Translations under genes and position numbers: made by a program | From: JANSWY01 sp965243755 | GTDB lineage: Bacteria > Bacteroidota > Bacteroidia > Cytophagales > Cyclobacteriaceae | Assembly (NCBI GenBank): GCA_965243755.1 | Contig: CBDEVW010000002.1 | Coordinates: forward strand, 620,001-684,000 | Reading direction: 5' to 3' | DNA: 64,000 nt | Part shown: positions 8,917 to 18,482 of the stretch, in pieces | How the letters are laid out: the number at the start of each line of letters is the position of its first letter | Numbering within the stretch: position 1 is the stretch's first letter | Notes under the pieces: generated by a model | The model's input: only the letters and a program-made list of their open reading frames with translations | What the model was told of the DNA's origin: nothing | Database searches by the model: none

Positions 8917-9853
8917 AAAAAGAGTTTTGGTAACTGGGGGAGCTGGTTTTTTGGGATCTCATTTGTGTGACAGATTCCTTTCTGAAGGGTATTTTGTAAT
9001 CGCCATGGATAATTTACTGACAGGGTCATTGCATAATATTGAACATTTGATGGGAAGAGAAGATTTTGAATTTCATAACTGTGATGTTTCTAAGTTTGTT
9101 CACGTACCTGGAGATTTGCACTATATTTTGCATTTTGCTTCGCCCGCGAGCCCTATTGATTATTTGAAAATGCCTATTCAAACACTAAAGGTAGGCTCAT
9201 TGGGAACTCACAATTTACTTGGCCTTGCAAAAGCGAAGAAAGCAAGAATATTGGTTGCCTCCACTTCCGAGGTATATGGTGACCCACTTGTTCACCCTCA
9301 GAATGAAGAATACTGGGGAAATGTAAATCCTGTAGGACCCAGAGGGGTATACGATGAGGCAAAAAGATTTCAGGAGGCCATAACAATGGCATACCATACC
9401 TTCCATGGTTTAGAAACTAGGATAGTCAGGATATTTAATACATTTGGTCCGCGCATGAGGCTTGACGATGGAAGGGTTTTACCGGCTTTTATATCTCAGG
9501 CACTTAGAGGAGAGAACCTTACTGCATTTGGAGATGGCACCCAAACCAGATCATTTTGTTATGTTGATGATCTTATTGAAGGAATATACCGCTTGCTTTT
9601 CAGCGACTATGTTCAACCCATCAACATTGGAAACCCAGATGAAATTACAATTAATGAATTCGCAGAAGAAATAATAAGATTAACGGGTTCAGGTTCCAAT
9701 ATCATCTACAGTCCTTTGCCTAAAGATGATCCTAAGCAACGACAACCGGATATTTCGAAAGCTAAGGAGATATTGGATTGGGAGCCAAAGTATACCAGAG
9801 CACAAGGATTGGAGCCAACACTAAAATATTTTAAGGAGGCGTTGTTAAAATAA
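8909..9853 (+). CDS. UDP-glucuronate decarboxylase (UDP-xylose synthase) type SDR
   Basis: A 314-residue extended SDR. TGGAGFLGSH lies at 9-18. The segment ASTSEVYGDP gives Thr119 and Glu121, and PRGVYDEAKR gives Tyr148 and Lys152. This T/E/Y/K set, with the Arg in TRSFCYV, matches UDP-xylose synthases, which oxidise and decarboxylate UDP-glucuronate. It overlaps rfbC by eight bases. It would feed a pentose into the polymer; the specificity is inferred from family residues only. Confidence 0.87.
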   Translation: MSKKRVLVTGGAGFLGSHLCDRFLSEGYFVIAMDNLLTGSLHNIEHLMGREDFEFHNCDVSKFVHVPGDLHYILHFASPASPIDYLKMPIQTLKVGSLGTHNLLGLAKAKKARILVASTSEVYGDPLVHPQNEEYWGNVNPVGPRGVYDEAKRFQEAITMAYHTFHGLETRIVRIFNTFGPRMRLDDGRVLPAFISQALRGENLTAFGDGTQTRSFCYVDDLIEGIYRLLFSDYVQPINIGNPDEITINEFAEEIIRLTGSGSNIIYSPLPKDDPKQRQPDISKAKEILDWEPKYTRAQGLEPTLKYFKEALLK

Positions 9854-9876
9854 TTTTGTACTTTTGCACCGCAAAA
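9851..9876 (+). promoter_or_regulatory. Candidate promoter with overlapping palindrome
   Basis: Two overlapping -7 matches occur: TAATTTTG (9851-9858) and TACTTTTG (9859-9866). The second overlaps the inverted repeat TTTTGC-acc-GCAAAA (9862-9876). No -33 TTG is found at the usual spacing. It would give a leader of about 60 bases before the dehydrogenase gene at 9934. Confidence 0.45.
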
Positions 9877-9885
9877 CAGCATTGG

Positions 9886-9908
9886 AGGCTGACCTGATGG
9901 TACAGCCT
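9886..9908 (+). other. Leader hairpin before the nucleotide-sugar dehydrogenase
   Basis: AGGCTG (9886-9891) and CAGCCT (9903-9908) form a perfect six-base-pair stem with an 11-base loop, followed by TTCTTTG. It may be a weak terminator of the upstream operon, a 5' leader structure, or chance. Confidence 0.35.
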
Positions 9909-9933
9909 TTCTTTGTTTGAAATATTAACGAAT

Positions 9934-11187
9934 ATGTATAATAGGGTTGCAGTTATCGGGTTGGGTTATGTAGGCCTTCCACTGGCAGTAGAGATTGGTA
10001 AACGTTACACCACTGTTGGATATGATATTTCAACAGATAGATTGCGGGAACTTTCTTCTGGAGTGGATTCTACGAACGAAGTTTCTCAAGAAGACCTGGC
10101 TGCTTCAACACACCTGAAATTCACTTCAGATAAGAGTGATTTGAAAGGGTGTGACCTGTTTATAATTACAGTGCCAACCCCTGTTGATTCCGCGAAAAAA
10201 CCAAACTTGAAACCCCTTAGGGAGGCATCAAAAACAGTGGGGTCTGTTATGAGTAAAGGGGCTGTGGTAGTGTATGAATCTACCGTTTATCCTGGATGCA
10301 CTGAGGAGATATGTGTTCCAATATTGTCAAAATACAGTGGTTTGGAATATAATAGCGGTTTTTACTGCGGTTACTCACCAGAAAGAATAAATCCAGGTGA
10401 TCAAACTCACAGGCTGACCAACATTGTAAAGGTTGTTAGTGGTAGTACACCTGAGGTCGCAGAAGATGTCAATGAATTCTATAGCACTTTCATATCCGCA
10501 GGCACACACCTTGCTCCATCTATAAAGGTTGCTGAAGCATCTAAAGTCATTGAAAATGCACAAAGAGATATTAATATTGCCTTTGTTAACGAATTGGCAA
10601 TCATATTTGAACGACTAGATATTGATACAGAGGAAGTATTAATCGCAGCAGGTACGAAATGGAATTTTCTTCCGTTCAGGCCAGGATTAGTAGGTGGTCA
10701 TTGCATAGGTGTTGATCCTTACTATTTGACTTATAAGGCGGAAGAATTGGGATACACACCCCAGGTAATTTTAGCCGGAAGGAGTATTAATGACAATATG
10801 GGTGCCTACATTGCGCGCAAAGCCATAAAAGAGGCACTTAGGAAGAAGATAAATGTGGTTGGAGCTCGGTCACTTATACTCGGAGCTACTTTTAAAGAGA
10901 ATTGTCCTGATATCAGAAATAGTAAAGTCTTTGATATAGTTTCAGAGTTGAATGATCACAATTTAGAGGTAGATGTATTCGATCCGCTTGCAAACCCAGA
11001 AGAAATAATAAATGAATACGGTGTGGAGACGGTAAGTGCTCCTACAGGTCATTATAATCTAATCATATTGGCGGTGGCTCATAATGTTTTTAAGGATTTT
11101 GATATCCAAACACTCAGAGCGAGTAATTCCGTAGTGATCGATGTTAAAAGCTTTTATCCTAAATGCAGTGTAGACTATAGACTATAA
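9934..11187 (+). CDS. UDP-HexNAc 6-dehydrogenase (WbpO/TviB type)
   Basis: A 417-residue nucleotide-sugar dehydrogenase. The NAD motif GLGYVGLPL is at 9-17 and the catalytic cysteine is Cys257 in GGHCIGVDPYYL. The form of this motif and the length point to the UDP-N-acetylhexosamine dehydrogenase group rather than UDP-glucose dehydrogenase; the product would be a UDP-HexNAc uronic acid. The ATG at 9934 is preferred over an in-frame TTG at 9913, because the protein then begins directly with the Rossmann strand MYNRVAVIGL. A separate promoter and leader hairpin lie upstream. Confidence 0.88.
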   Translation: MYNRVAVIGLGYVGLPLAVEIGKRYTTVGYDISTDRLRELSSGVDSTNEVSQEDLAASTHLKFTSDKSDLKGCDLFIITVPTPVDSAKKPNLKPLREASKTVGSVMSKGAVVVYESTVYPGCTEEICVPILSKYSGLEYNSGFYCGYSPERINPGDQTHRLTNIVKVVSGSTPEVAEDVNEFYSTFISAGTHLAPSIKVAEASKVIENAQRDINIAFVNELAIIFERLDIDTEEVLIAAGTKWNFLPFRPGLVGGHCIGVDPYYLTYKAEELGYTPQVILAGRSINDNMGAYIARKAIKEALRKKINVVGARSLILGATFKENCPDIRNSKVFDIVSELNDHNLEVDVFDPLANPEEIINEYGVETVSAPTGHYNLIILAVAHNVFKDFDIQTLRASNSVVIDVKSFYPKCSVDYRL

Positions 11188-11254
11188 TCCATGAAGCAAA
11201 TACAAAATCATACTGCTTGTAGGTAACATATGGTTCTAATAAAAAAGATTCTAT

Positions 11255-11262
11255 TAATTTTG
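11255..11262 (+). promoter_or_regulatory. Candidate -7 element before cysC
   Basis: TAATTTTG matches the Bacteroidota -7 consensus about 100 bases before cysC, in the 175-base gap after the dehydrogenase. No convincing -33 element is visible. It would start a separate cysCDNQ transcript. Confidence 0.4.
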
Positions 11263-11362
11263 CATCTTTTTGGAGATACAGGCTATTGAAATAGCAAAAT
11301 TGCATCTGACAAAATTGATGCTGGAAAAAATAAGAAAGTTGTCTTAGTATTGAAAATTGAAA

Positions 11363-11968
11363 ATGAGTAAAAAATCAAATAATATAATCCCTCACAATCA
11401 TTCTGTCCTATTAGATGATAGAATCAGAAAGAACGGCTATCAACCAAAAGTAATATGGTTCACAGGCCTATCCGGTAGTGGGAAGTCTACATTATCTGAT
11501 GAGCTTGAGAAGTACCTGTTTACTTTAAATTATAATACTTATATCCTTGACGGGGACAATGTTAGGACTGGGTTAAATAGGGATTTGGATTTTTCTGAAG
11601 AAGGCAGGAAGGAAAATATCAGAAGACTAGGTGAACTTTGCAAGTTGTTTTTGGATGCAGGTATTGTAGTACTAACTGCATTTATTTCACCATTTATCAA
11701 GGATCGTGAAACGGTCAGAAACCTGGTGGGAGAAAACAACTTTATTGAGGTATTTGTGGATTGCCCACTGGAAGTATGCGAAGAAAGGGACGTAAAAGGG
11801 CTTTATGCCAAAGCGAGAAGGGGTGAAATTAAGAATTTTACAGGAATCGATTCTCCGTTTGAGGAGCCGCTAAACCCTGACATAAAAGTTAAAACTGCAG
11901 AGCTGGCCCTCCACGAATGTCTTGAAATTTTGAAGAAAGAAATAATTACTAAGCTAAAATATAATTAG
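11363..11968 (+). CDS. cysC: Adenylylsulfate (APS) kinase
   Basis: A 201-residue P-loop kinase that phosphorylates APS to PAPS. Walker A is GLSGSGKST at 35-43, followed by the APS-binding DGDNVR segment and the lid region around YAKARRGEIKNFTGIDSP. The ATG at 11363 is chosen over a TTG two codons upstream. It is the first gene of cysC-cysD-cysN-cysQ. The lack of PAPS reductase or sulfite reductase genes in the window, and the sulfotransferases downstream, suggest the PAPS is meant for sulfation. Confidence 0.95.
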   Translation: MSKKSNNIIPHNHSVLLDDRIRKNGYQPKVIWFTGLSGSGKSTLSDELEKYLFTLNYNTYILDGDNVRTGLNRDLDFSEEGRKENIRRLGELCKLFLDAGIVVLTAFISPFIKDRETVRNLVGENNFIEVFVDCPLEVCEERDVKGLYAKARRGEIKNFTGIDSPFEEPLNPDIKVKTAELALHECLEILKKEIITKLKYN

Positions 11969-11971
11969 AAA

Positions 11972-12874
11972 ATGCAATATAATTTAACGCATTTGAAAGA
12001 ACTGGAAGCTGAGTCAATCTACGTATTGAGGGAAGTTTTCGCACAATTTGAAAACCCAGCGATCCTGTTCTCAGGTGGTAAGGATTCAATTGTGGTGACT
12101 CATCTGGCAAGAAAAGCATTCCATCCGGCAAAAATTCCATTTCCATTGGTTCATATTGATACTGGTCACAATTTTCCGGAAACGATCAAGTTTAGAGATG
12201 ACTTGGTTGATGAACTTGGTGCAAAGCTAATAGTAGGTTCTGTCCAAAAGTCAATAGATGAAGGAGCAGCAATGGAAGAGAGAGGGAAAAATGCCAATAG
12301 GAATGCTATTCAGACAGTCACATTACTTGATACAATTGAATCTCACCAATTTGATGCATGTATTGGAGGTGCTCGTAGGGACGAAGAAAAAGCAAGAGCC
12401 AAGGAGCGTTTTTTTTCACACAGAGATGAGTTTGGACAGTGGGACCCCAAAAATCAACGTCCTGAACTATGGAATATTTTCAATGGGAAGCATTATCAAG
12501 GGGAGCATTTCAGAGTGTTTCCGTTAAGTAATTGGACTGAAATGGATGTATGGCAGTATATCCTTTCAGAAAATATAAAAATACCTAGCCTGTATTTCGC
12601 GCATGAAAGAAAGGTGATCAGAAGAAGTAATACTTGGTTACCTGTTTCTGAATTCATCAAAGTTGAGGATGATGAGGAAATTGTTACCAAAAGAATAAGG
12701 TTTAGGACACTCGGGGACATTACAATTACTGGTGGTGATGAATCGGATGCAGATACACTTGAAAAAATTGTAAATGAAGTAGCTTCTGCCAGACAGACCG
12801 AACGTGGTAATAGAGAGGATGACAAGAGATCTGAAACTTCAATGGAAGACAGAAAGAAACAGGGTTATTTCTAG
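11972..12874 (+). CDS. cysD: Sulfate adenylyltransferase small subunit
   Basis: A 300-residue ATP pyrophosphatase-family protein with the PP-loop SGGKDS at 34-39. It forms ATP sulfurylase with CysN and makes APS from sulfate and ATP. IDTGHNFPET and GGARRDEEKARAKER are characteristic of CysD rather than CysH, which rules out a PAPS reductase. It starts three bases after cysC and ends 20 bases before cysN. Confidence 0.96.
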   Translation: MQYNLTHLKELEAESIYVLREVFAQFENPAILFSGGKDSIVVTHLARKAFHPAKIPFPLVHIDTGHNFPETIKFRDDLVDELGAKLIVGSVQKSIDEGAAMEERGKNANRNAIQTVTLLDTIESHQFDACIGGARRDEEKARAKERFFSHRDEFGQWDPKNQRPELWNIFNGKHYQGEHFRVFPLSNWTEMDVWQYILSENIKIPSLYFAHERKVIRRSNTWLPVSEFIKVEDDEEIVTKRIRFRTLGDITITGGDESDADTLEKIVNEVASARQTERGNREDDKRSETSMEDRKKQGYF

Positions 12875-12894
12875 TTGATAAACGGAAAAATAAG

Positions 12895-14178
12895 ATGACA
12901 AACAATAAAACATACGACAATTCGGGCTATCTGGATATGGAACTATTGAGGTTTACAACTGCAGGTAGCGTGGATGATGGAAAAAGTACTTTGATAGGGA
13001 GGTTACTTTATGATTCCAAATCTATATTTGAAGATCAATTGGAGCAAGTAGCAAAGTCAAGTGAGAGAAAAGGATTAGAACAAACTGATTTAGCACTACT
13101 TACAGATGGCTTGAAAGATGAGCGCGAACAAGGAATCACAATTGATGTTGCTTACAGATATTTTGCAACTCCTAAAAGAAAATTTATCATAGCAGATACA
13201 CCAGGTCATATTCAATATACCAGAAATATGGTTACTGGGGCTTCTACGGCTAATTGTGCATTAATTCTAATTGATGCTAGAAATGGTGTTATTGAACAAA
13301 CCAGAAGGCATTCAATAATTGCCTCTTTACTTCAAATCCCTCACATCATTGTATGTATTAATAAGATGGATCTTGTTGATTATGATAGTGAAGTATTTTA
13401 TAAGATAAAAGAGGATTATGAGTCTTTTGTGTCAAAATTAGATGTGAAAGATGTGAGGTTTATACCGATTAGCGCTTTGAATGGAGACAATGTGGTGAAT
13501 CGGAGTGATAACATGCCTTGGTATGAAGGTTCAACACTACTTTACTCTCTGGAAAATATACATATCGGTTCGGATCATAATCATATTGACTGTCGATTTC
13601 CTGTGCAAACTGTCATCAGACCTAAAAACGATAAGTTTCACGATTATAGGGGTTATGCCGGTAGAATAGCGAGCGGTATCTTTAAACCTGGTGATGATGT
13701 GACAGTCCTGCCATCTGGGTTTAGCTCCAAAATTAAGTCTATAGACACCTATGAAGGACAAATCGAAGAGGCATTCGCACCAATGTCCGTTTCCATTCAA
13801 CTTCAAGATGATATTGATGTTGGCAGGGGAGATATGATTGTAAGGACCCATAATAAACCGGTACCAACCCAGGATATTGAAGCGATGCTTTGTTGGTTAA
13901 ACAACAGCGGTCCCAAGCCGAGAGCAAAGTATATCTTGAGACACACAACCACTGAAGCAAAAGCAATGATTAAAGATATTAGGTATAAGCTGAATATCAG
14001 CACTTTGCATCGAGATGAAGAGGATAAGGATGTGAAAATGAATGATATTTGTAAGGTTTTAATCCGTTCCACAAAGCCTTTGTTAGTTGACCCTTATCGC
14101 CGAAATAGAATTACAGGCAGCTTGATTTTAGTAGATGAGGCTACTAACGAAACTGTTGCCGCAGGGATGATAGTGTAA
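12895..14178 (+). CDS. cysN: Sulfate adenylyltransferase large subunit (GTPase)
   Basis: A 427-residue translation-factor-type GTPase that drives APS formation with CysD. G1 is GSVDDGKS (24-31), G3 is DTPGH and G4 is NKMD. It ends after the third beta-barrel domain with no fused APS kinase, consistent with the separate cysC upstream. Length is somewhat shorter than the enterobacterial protein but normal for unfused CysN. Followed by cysQ after two bases. Confidence 0.95.
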   Translation: MTNNKTYDNSGYLDMELLRFTTAGSVDDGKSTLIGRLLYDSKSIFEDQLEQVAKSSERKGLEQTDLALLTDGLKDEREQGITIDVAYRYFATPKRKFIIADTPGHIQYTRNMVTGASTANCALILIDARNGVIEQTRRHSIIASLLQIPHIIVCINKMDLVDYDSEVFYKIKEDYESFVSKLDVKDVRFIPISALNGDNVVNRSDNMPWYEGSTLLYSLENIHIGSDHNHIDCRFPVQTVIRPKNDKFHDYRGYAGRIASGIFKPGDDVTVLPSGFSSKIKSIDTYEGQIEEAFAPMSVSIQLQDDIDVGRGDMIVRTHNKPVPTQDIEAMLCWLNNSGPKPRAKYILRHTTTEAKAMIKDIRYKLNISTLHRDEEDKDVKMNDICKVLIRSTKPLLVDPYRRNRITGSLILVDEATNETVAAGMIV

Positions 14179-14180
14179 AT

Positions 14181-14969
14181 ATGAGAAAAATAGAAACACC
14201 GGAGCTCCTTCAGCTCGCCATAGATGCTGCATATAAGGCTGGGGATCAAATTCTTAAGATATACGAATCTGAGGAATTTGGTGTGTTGGAGAAAGAAGAT
14301 AATAGCCCATTAACAAAGGCAGATAAAGCGTCACATGATGTTATTGTTGAGCATCTAAAAGATACGAATATACCAGTATTGAGCGAAGAAGGGTCGAACA
14401 TTTCTTATGAAGAGAGATCCAAATGGGAATTGTTTTGGATGATCGATCCTTTAGATGGCACGAAAGAATTTATCAAAAAGAATGGAGAGTTTACCGTAAA
14501 CATAGCATTAATTGAAAAAGGAAATGCCATTCTTGGGGTTGTCTATGCGCCGGTATTGGGCAAATTATATCATGGGGTTAAAGGTTCAGGGAGCTACTTG
14601 ATAAAGCCCGACAAGTCGAGATCAATACTTTCAGTATCCAAATTTCATCCAAGCCAGGAGAACTTGCGGGTTGTGGCATCCAGATCACATTTAAATAGCG
14701 AGACCAGTAACTTTTTGGAAAAGCTAAATGATCCTGCTAAAGTGTCAATGGGATCTTCATTGAAATTTCTTGTTGTAGCCGAAGGAATGGCCGAATATTA
14801 TCCGAGATACGCCCCTACGATGGAGTGGGATACAGCCGCAGCACAAATAATTCTGGAAGAAGCAGGTGGATTTGTTCGCAATATGAAGGGACAAAAATTA
14901 ATCTATAATAAAGAAAACCTGTTAAACCCCTATTTCCTTGCCGGCGGTGAAGAGATTAGGACTTATTAA
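14181..14969 (+). CDS. cysQ: 3'(2'),5'-bisphosphate nucleotidase
   Basis: A 262-residue inositol-monophosphatase-fold enzyme that hydrolyses PAP to AMP. Metal-site motifs are SEEG (68-71), DPLDGT (89-94) and WDTAAAQIILEEAGG near the C-terminus. PAP is the by-product of every sulfotransferase reaction and inhibits those enzymes. A cysQ directly in the PAPS operon therefore fits a sulfation pathway. It sits two bases after cysN and eight bases before the export gene. Confidence 0.95.
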   Translation: MRKIETPELLQLAIDAAYKAGDQILKIYESEEFGVLEKEDNSPLTKADKASHDVIVEHLKDTNIPVLSEEGSNISYEERSKWELFWMIDPLDGTKEFIKKNGEFTVNIALIEKGNAILGVVYAPVLGKLYHGVKGSGSYLIKPDKSRSILSVSKFHPSQENLRVVASRSHLNSETSNFLEKLNDPAKVSMGSSLKFLVVAEGMAEYYPRYAPTMEWDTAAAQIILEEAGGFVRNMKGQKLIYNKENLLNPYFLAGGEEIRTY

Positions 14970-14977
14970 ATGTTTGT

Positions 14978-17431
14978 ATGGAGATAAACAACATACTTAA
15001 AATGAATAGGGTCTTATTGCTTTTAGTTTTAACAACTTTGGCCACTCATTCGTTTCCTCAAGTGGGAAGTAAGGTGCAAATGCAGGACGTTGATGTAAGA
15101 CAACTTAGCGATGGTCAGATTAATCAAATTGCCGATGAAATAAGTAGCAGAGGTCTTACGGAACAACAATGGCAATTACTGGCACAGTCAAGGGGCATGT
15201 CATCAGCTCAAATTGCCTTGCTTAAAGAGCGACTTTATCAGCTACAATCATCTAATGTTGAAGACGTACGAGAGTACGGAGTATTGCGTGAAGAAGTGAC
15301 CCAAAATAATGTCCAGTCCAATGATATATTTGGAGCCATTTTAAAGGTGGAAGAGGAAAAAAAAGATAATATATTTGGTCAAAACTTTTTCTCCAATCCT
15401 AACTTAACATTTGAGCCTAGTTTAAATGTGCCAACCCCGGTAGGTTATGTTTTAGGCCCAGGAGACGAGATTCTGGTGAGCGTATGGGGAGCATCCGAGC
15501 AAACGTATAGCCTTACCATTAATCCTGAAGGGTTTGTAGTTATACCTAACCTCGGACCCGTCCATTTGACTGGATTGGATATTAATTCAGCCTCAGAGAA
15601 ACTCAGGTATAAACTAAAAAGAATTTATTCAGGGTTAGGATCAAACACCTTTGCTGAAATATCATTAGGGAAAATAAGAAGTATTAAAGTAAATGTGGTC
15701 GGTGAAGTAGAAAGGCCAGGAACTTATACTTTGTCTTCTTTTTCTTCTCCTCTAAACGCCCTTTACCATGCTGGTGGACCAAACCAGCGAGGGTCATTAC
15801 GAAAGATTGATATTATTAGAAACGGGAAATTACACCGAAGTATTGATTTTTATGAATTTCTACTTGGAACCGGTTACCAGCTCGGAACACTCCACGACCA
15901 AGACATAGTAATTGTAAGGCCTTATGAGGGTCGTGTAAAGATTAGTGGCGAGGTAAAGAGACCCGGAGTTTACGAAGTTTTGGATGAGCAAACGCTTACA
16001 GGTATAATGTCACTTGCAGGAGGTTTTTCAGATATGGCTGTTAAGACCTCAGTGACGATCTATAGAGTTGAAGGAATGTATCGATCAGTTAGTTCGGTAG
16101 AAAAAGAAGATTTTGATTCATTTCAGTTGCAGGGAGGAGATGAAATACATGTTTCCAGAGTTACAGACATGTTTATCAATAGGGTTCAGATTGACGGAGC
16201 TGTGCAAAAGCCGGGAGACTATGAACTTACGGATGGGCTGACATTAAAAGATCTCATAAAGCGTGCTCATGGATTGAGGGGCGATGCTTTCTTGGGGAGA
16301 GGTCTCATTGTTAGATTGAACGAGAACTATACGTTTAGTAATATCAGTTTCAACTTGACTGAAGTACTTAATGGAAATGAAAACTATTTGCTTAAAAACA
16401 ATGATCAGGTTTTGATACGTTCAATTTTTGATTTAAAAGAGGATTACTTTATTAGTGTTCAAGGTCAGGTAAATAATCCAGGTGAATATCCTTTTGTATC
16501 TGGAATGACTGTAGAGGATTTAATCTTTTTAGCCAACGGTTTCAAGGAATCCGCAGCAAAGTCATTTGTGGAGGTAGCTAGGCGATTGATGGACAATGAA
16601 ACTCAAATTGGTAAATCATCCCAAATTTTCACCTTTCCAATAGATGAGAATCTGAACATTTCAGAATCCGCTTCTAAGTTTCAACTGGAACCTTTTGATT
16701 TAATTGTAATCAGAAAGTCACCAACATATAGCTCTCAAAAAATTGTTGAGGTAGAGGGAGAAGTGAATTTTCCAGGAAAATATACGCTTGAGAAAAAAAA
16801 TGAAAGGATTTCTGATTTGCTGGAGAGGTGTGGAGGTATTACACAATTTGGATATGTTAAGGGAGCTACCTTGATTAGAAGAACCGAATATTTTGAAGGT
16901 AAAAGACAAGATTTAGAGGCAGTTCAAATTAGAATTGACAATCTGAAGCAAATTGTCAATCGGGATAGTACATTGGGAAAATCTAATATTATTTTACCCC
17001 AACAGGAGTCAATAGGTATAGACCTGGAGGCCATTATTAAGAATCCAGGTTCAAAACACGATATGATATTGCTTGAGGGGGACATATTAAGTATTCCAAA
17101 GAAACTGGAGACCATTAGATTACGTGGCGAAGTACTTTATCCAAGTACTGTTAGATATGAAAATACATTATCTTTCAAACAATATGTTTCACTAGCTGGT
17201 GGCTTCACTGAGGAGGCTAAAAAGGCCAAAACCTATTTGATTTACCCGAATGGTAAAGTCAATAAGACTAAAAACTTCCTTTGGTTTAAGGATTATCCAA
17301 AAGTTGCTCCCGGGGCTGAAATTATCATTCCAAGAAAGCCGGAGAGAAGAAGACTAACAACGCAGGAGGTAATAAGCATTGCTAGTGGAATAGGCACATT
17401 ATCACTAATTATTAATAATTTAATTAGGTAG
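14978..17431 (+). CDS. Polysaccharide export outer-membrane protein with SLBB repeats (Wza family)
   Basis: An 817-residue protein with an N-terminal signal region, a poly-export domain (about 150-235, with YVLGPGDEILVSVWG at 157-171) and a run of SLBB-type segments. I count six by eye, each with a core like GEVxxPGxY: VVGEVERPGTY, ISGEVKRPGVY, IDGAVQKPGDY, VQGQVNNPGEY, VEGEVNFPGKY and LRGEVLYPSTV. A hydrophobic helix ends the protein (about 797-815). Wza-type proteins form the outer-membrane exit pore. The start at 14978 is eight bases after cysQ. An ATG at 15002 would begin directly at the signal peptide MNRVLLLLVL and is equally possible. Confidence 0.9.
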   Translation: MEINNILKMNRVLLLLVLTTLATHSFPQVGSKVQMQDVDVRQLSDGQINQIADEISSRGLTEQQWQLLAQSRGMSSAQIALLKERLYQLQSSNVEDVREYGVLREEVTQNNVQSNDIFGAILKVEEEKKDNIFGQNFFSNPNLTFEPSLNVPTPVGYVLGPGDEILVSVWGASEQTYSLTINPEGFVVIPNLGPVHLTGLDINSASEKLRYKLKRIYSGLGSNTFAEISLGKIRSIKVNVVGEVERPGTYTLSSFSSPLNALYHAGGPNQRGSLRKIDIIRNGKLHRSIDFYEFLLGTGYQLGTLHDQDIVIVRPYEGRVKISGEVKRPGVYEVLDEQTLTGIMSLAGGFSDMAVKTSVTIYRVEGMYRSVSSVEKEDFDSFQLQGGDEIHVSRVTDMFINRVQIDGAVQKPGDYELTDGLTLKDLIKRAHGLRGDAFLGRGLIVRLNENYTFSNISFNLTEVLNGNENYLLKNNDQVLIRSIFDLKEDYFISVQGQVNNPGEYPFVSGMTVEDLIFLANGFKESAAKSFVEVARRLMDNETQIGKSSQIFTFPIDENLNISESASKFQLEPFDLIVIRKSPTYSSQKIVEVEGEVNFPGKYTLEKKNERISDLLERCGGITQFGYVKGATLIRRTEYFEGKRQDLEAVQIRIDNLKQIVNRDSTLGKSNIILPQQESIGIDLEAIIKNPGSKHDMILLEGDILSIPKKLETIRLRGEVLYPSTVRYENTLSFKQYVSLAGGFTEEAKKAKTYLIYPNGKVNKTKNFLWFKDYPKVAPGAEIIIPRKPERRRLTTQEVISIASGIGTLSLIINNLIR

Positions 17432-17444
17432 AAATTTCTAAGGC

Positions 17445-18482
17445 ATGTCAGATTCTAGAAAGGACGAAATTAATTTGGGGCAGCTTTTTATGCTTTTTGC
17501 ATCATATAAAAAAGTGCTACTTATTTGGGTAGTTGCTTTTTTGATATTTGGAGTAGTTATTAAAGTGATAATACCCAAAGATTATCATTCATCAACCTCC
17601 CTAATCTATGAACAAGGAGAACAGGTCAATAGTGGTTCTGATATTCTTGGTCAGATAGGTATTCCACTTCTTGGAGGGTCCTCGGGAAGCAGTTTTGATA
17701 TATATTTTTTTGAAATGCTCATATGGAGCACTGATTTTAGTGAATACATACTAAAAAAAAAGGTGCTTGTCAAAGGAGATTCTATCACAATTCAAGAATA
17801 TTTTGGAGGCAGTGAAGGCCTGGTTGGAAGGCTAAAAAATATTTTCTTTAATGATAAAGATAAACCATCACCTTTAGATTCAACCACTCTTCCAACGGGA
17901 GTTACATATCTTGAGGAGGATAAGATGAAAATTGCCAGATTAATTACAGAGAGAATTTCTATTACAGAGGATCCGACACGAAATTTGCTTACGATTGATA
18001 CTTACTTTTCTGATCCTTATTTCAGTGCGTTGATGGCCATGTTTGTTAAGGAATATTTGACATCAAAAGCAATATTTTATCAAACAAAGAAAACTAGAGA
18101 CGAGCTTTTGTTTGTTCAAAAACAATATGAAATCGCTGAGGAAAATTACCTGGCAACCTTAGAAAAGCTTTCTAAATTCAAAGATGCAAACAAAAATATT
18201 GTTGCAAGTTCCTTTACAATCGAAGAAAAAAAACTAACAAATTTAAATAATGTAGCATTTCAGGTGTATAACACACTTTCTTTGGAGTTAGAACAGACGA
18301 AACTTAAACTGGAGCGAGAAAAACCAGTTTTCACTGTATTACGACCTCCAAATATACCAGTTGATGACACTTCACCTGGAATAGTTGTAATATTGATAAT
18401 AATGGTTTTCCTCGGCTTGTTTAGCGGTGGGTTACATGTTATAATTATTTATTTAAGAAAAGGTGATTCAACCAATAAATAG
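17445..18482 (+). CDS. Wzz-type chain-length / polysaccharide co-polymerase
   Basis: A 345-residue inner-membrane protein with one helix near each end (about 22-42 and 310-332) and a long periplasmic coiled-coil region between. A proline-rich stretch PPNIPVDDTSPG lies just before the second helix. This is the layout of Wzz/PCP proteins, which set polymer length and couple Wzy to the export pore. There is no C-terminal tyrosine kinase domain and no separate Wzc kinase or phosphatase nearby. It follows the Wza-like gene by 13 bases. Confidence 0.85.
   Translation: MSDSRKDEINLGQLFMLFASYKKVLLIWVVAFLIFGVVIKVIIPKDYHSSTSLIYEQGEQVNSGSDILGQIGIPLLGGSSGSSFDIYFFEMLIWSTDFSEYILKKKVLVKGDSITIQEYFGGSEGLVGRLKNIFFNDKDKPSPLDSTTLPTGVTYLEEDKMKIARLITERISITEDPTRNLLTIDTYFSDPYFSALMAMFVKEYLTSKAIFYQTKKTRDELLFVQKQYEIAEENYLATLEKLSKFKDANKNIVASSFTIEEKKLTNLNNVAFQVYNTLSLELEQTKLKLEREKPVFTVLRPPNIPVDDTSPGIVVILIIMVFLGLFSGGLHVIIIYLRKGDSTNK

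Noticed and set aside
12394..12420. Poly-T run inside cysD as a frameshift signal
   Set aside because: The reading frame continues normally through it and the protein has full length.
11363..14969. cysCDNQ as a normal cysteine-biosynthesis operon
   Set aside because: No PAPS or APS reductase, sulfite reductase or sulfate transporter gene is in the window; three sulfotransferases follow. A role in assimilation cannot be fully excluded without the rest of the genome.
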